Of a stretch of DNA of 22,990 nt, positions 21,662-22,990 are shown in pieces. Made by a program: the position numbers and the translations under genes. Numbering within the stretch: position 1 is the stretch's first letter; the number at the start of each line of letters is the position of its first letter. Source of the stretch: a virus. The notes below the pieces were generated by a model, which made no database searches, had not been told where the DNA came from, and saw only the letters and a program-made list of their open reading frames with translations. The stretch lies in IMG/VR virus record IMGVR_UViG_3300042991_000389, positions 1 to 22,990 of that record; one strand, 5' to 3'.

Positions 21662-22465
21662 ATGATAATAACAAAAAGTGTTAAAATAGAAATTAATAAA
21701 GGTAACATACCTTATTATAAAAAATATGAAGAATTTAAAAATATAAAAATTGGTGATATTATTGATGTTGATTTAAAATATCTATCAAAATCGAATCATA
21801 GTAAAATAGAATATATCTGTGATATTTGTGGAGCAAAAAAGGAAACAACATATGTATCATATTGTGATCCGAGAAGAGATAAAGATAAAGATGTGTGCAA
21901 AGGTACTTGTGCTAATGAAAAAAGGGAAAACACAAATATGGAACTTTATGGTGTTAAAAACTGTTTTCAAAACGAAAAAATGAAAGAAACAGCAAAAGAA
22001 ACTATGTTAAAAAAATATGGTGTATATCATAACATGAAAACAGAAAAGTGTTTAAATGATAGAAAAGAAACATATATTAAAAATTGGGGTGTTGATAATC
22101 CGACAAAAAATAGAGGTATTTTTAAAAAAGCATTAAATTCAGGTAAAAAAATAAAATATTTCAATAATACAAATATATATTATCAAGGATTATATGAATT
22201 AGATTTTTTAGAAAATTTTTATGATAAAATAGAAATAGAAAATGGTCTATCAATACAATATATATTTAATGATGAAGAAAAAATATATCATAGCGACTTT
22301 TTTATTCCAAATAAAAATTTAATAATAGAAATAAAATCAACATATTGGTATGAACGTCAAAAAGATATGAATATCGCTAAAATATCATATACCAAGGAAA
22401 AATATAATTTCATTTTAATATTAGATAAACAATATGACGAATTTATAAAATATATAAATATTTAA
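21662..22465 (+). CDS. Putative homing endonuclease, PD-(D/E)xK type
   Basis: A 267-residue protein. A possible zinc site lies at C53-x2-C56 with C68, C79 and C83. Three repeats follow with the outline YGVxN: MELYGVKNCFQ, LKKYGVYHNMK and IKNWGVDNPTK (about residues 93-149), a pattern common in phage homing endonucleases and probably DNA-binding. The C-terminal domain has YYQGLYELDFL (173-183), D212 in HSDFFIPNK and E223-x-K225 in LIIEIKSTYW, the PD-(D/E)xK nuclease core. It is a different nuclease fold variant from the two Vsr/EDxHD-like enzymes in this window. It follows the ribbon-helix-helix gene by one base and converges on the glycosyltransferase with overlapping stops in TTAA. Confidence 0.82.
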   Translation: MIITKSVKIEINKGNIPYYKKYEEFKNIKIGDIIDVDLKYLSKSNHSKIEYICDICGAKKETTYVSYCDPRRDKDKDVCKGTCANEKRENTNMELYGVKNCFQNEKMKETAKETMLKKYGVYHNMKTEKCLNDRKETYIKNWGVDNPTKNRGIFKKALNSGKKIKYFNNTNIYYQGLYELDFLENFYDKIEIENGLSIQYIFNDEEKIYHSDFFIPNKNLIIEIKSTYWYERQKDMNIAKISYTKEKYNFILILDKQYDEFIKYINI

Positions 22466-22990
22466 TAGTCAGCATTATGGTAGTGGCATACCAAATACTC
22501 GCTTGGAATTTCTAATTTTTTGAATTTTAAACCCATGCTTACTAATTTAAACATAAAAATAAAATCCTGGCCATAACCAACAGACCATGAGTTAGTTATC
22601 TCCTTTAAATTTTTATGACTTATTGAACTAGTTCCAATACTTGCCCATCTTGGTTCAACTATTCTTAAATGTAATTTTTTAAATGTTGAATCTAATGTCA
22701 TATAATCATTATAATAAACCATATCATAATTTTCTAAATCAAATTGTTCAACAATCTTTTTTAAATGATTTGAACCCAAAACATCATCAGAATCTAAATA
22801 TGAAATTATATCACCGTCTGCCAATTTAAGTGCAATATTTCGCATTTCACCTGAGTATAATTGTTGTTTAGGTATTTGTATTACCTTTATATTCTTATCA
22901 TCTATAAAAAATTTATTATACAAATCTACAGTTAATTGACAACCATCAGAAACTATAATCAATTCCTTATTATCATATGTCTGTTTTTTA
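22462..22990 (-). CDS. Family 2 glycosyltransferase, N-terminus beyond the window edge
   Basis: The frame is open to the right edge and reads KKQTYDNKELIIVSDGC before the first internal start-like codon, matching the usual QTYxNxEIIIVDDGS of GT-A glycosyltransferases, so the gene starts outside the window. The nucleotide-sugar and metal site is ISYLDSDDVL (a DxD-type motif), with GEMRNIALKLADGD just before it. Downstream, SVGYGQDFIFMFKLV holds the GxxxD/E position near the catalytic base. In a phage it could glycosylate modified DNA bases, virion proteins or host surface sugars; the sequence does not decide. The protein ends HYHNADY. Confidence 0.85.
   Translation of the reverse strand, partial: KKQTYDNKELIIVSDGCQLTVDLYNKFFIDDKNIKVIQIPKQQLYSGEMRNIALKLADGDIISYLDSDDVLGSNHLKKIVEQFDLENYDMVYYNDYMTLDSTFKKLHLRIVEPRWASIGTSSISHKNLKEITNSWSVGYGQDFIFMFKLVSMGLKFKKLEIPSEYLVCHYHNADY

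Noticed and set aside
22462-22962. Glycosyltransferase starting at TTG 22960-22962
   Set aside because: The frame continues upstream to the window edge with conserved family residues QTYDNKEL, so the TTG is an internal leucine codon.
1-22990. tRNA genes and a replication origin
   Set aside because: No cloverleaf-like GC-richer segment or iteron cluster was seen on reading; a tRNA search program was not available to confirm.

Overview
The window looks like part of a large, very AT-rich tailed-phage genome of the T4-like (myovirus) type, probably infecting a member of the Bacteroidota. The phage assignment rests on a T4 gp17-type large terminase, gp25- and gp6-type baseplate wedge proteins, a family B DNA polymerase followed by a gp45-like sliding clamp, a DnaG/gp61-type primase and three homing-endonuclease genes. 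The Bacteroidota assignment rests on the near absence of Shine-Dalgarno sequences (starts are preceded by A-rich AAAATAAA-type leaders) and on a complete translation initiation factor IF-3 whose C-terminal half reads like the Bacteroidota form. No tRNA, rRNA or CRISPR array was seen.

Layout. 1-1264 (minus): a gene entering from the left edge that starts with a DEDD 3'-5' exonuclease motif, a possible frameshifted small ORF, and two small unknown genes. 1376-3136 (plus): primase and IF-3. 3152-5914 (minus): tightly overlapping small genes, several sharing an N-terminal MKxIKxF(x)E-like peptide, and three sharing the C-terminus KKYNI. 5984-6847 (plus): a protein with six CxxCxGxG zinc repeats. 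6879-7127 (minus): a PspC-domain membrane protein, separated from the zinc protein by a bidirectional terminator. 7277-11131 (plus): a fractured DNA polymerase whose catalytic motif C is split by a two-piece intein with a free-standing Vsr/EDxHD-like endonuclease gene between the halves, then the sliding clamp. 11137-19276 (minus): terminase, gp25, gp6 and two unrecognised structural proteins, with one small plus-strand ORF between gp6 and gp25. 19316-22465: two homing-endonuclease genes, two small unknown genes and a divergent pair of ribbon-helix-helix genes. 22462-22990 (minus): a family 2 glycosyltransferase truncated by the right edge.

Working together: primase, polymerase and clamp form a replication module. 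The polymerase palm should be made by protein trans-splicing that joins DTD to SLYV and restores motif C. Its exonuclease and motif A half is not on the same strand and may be the left-edge gene, which would make a two-subunit enzyme. The minus-strand structural block makes baseplate and packaging motor parts. The small-gene cluster may encode proteins packaged in, or processed with, the capsid; this is inferred from peptides resembling the T4 capsid-targeting sequence. IF-3 and PspC look like captured host functions that could act on host translation and on the membrane.
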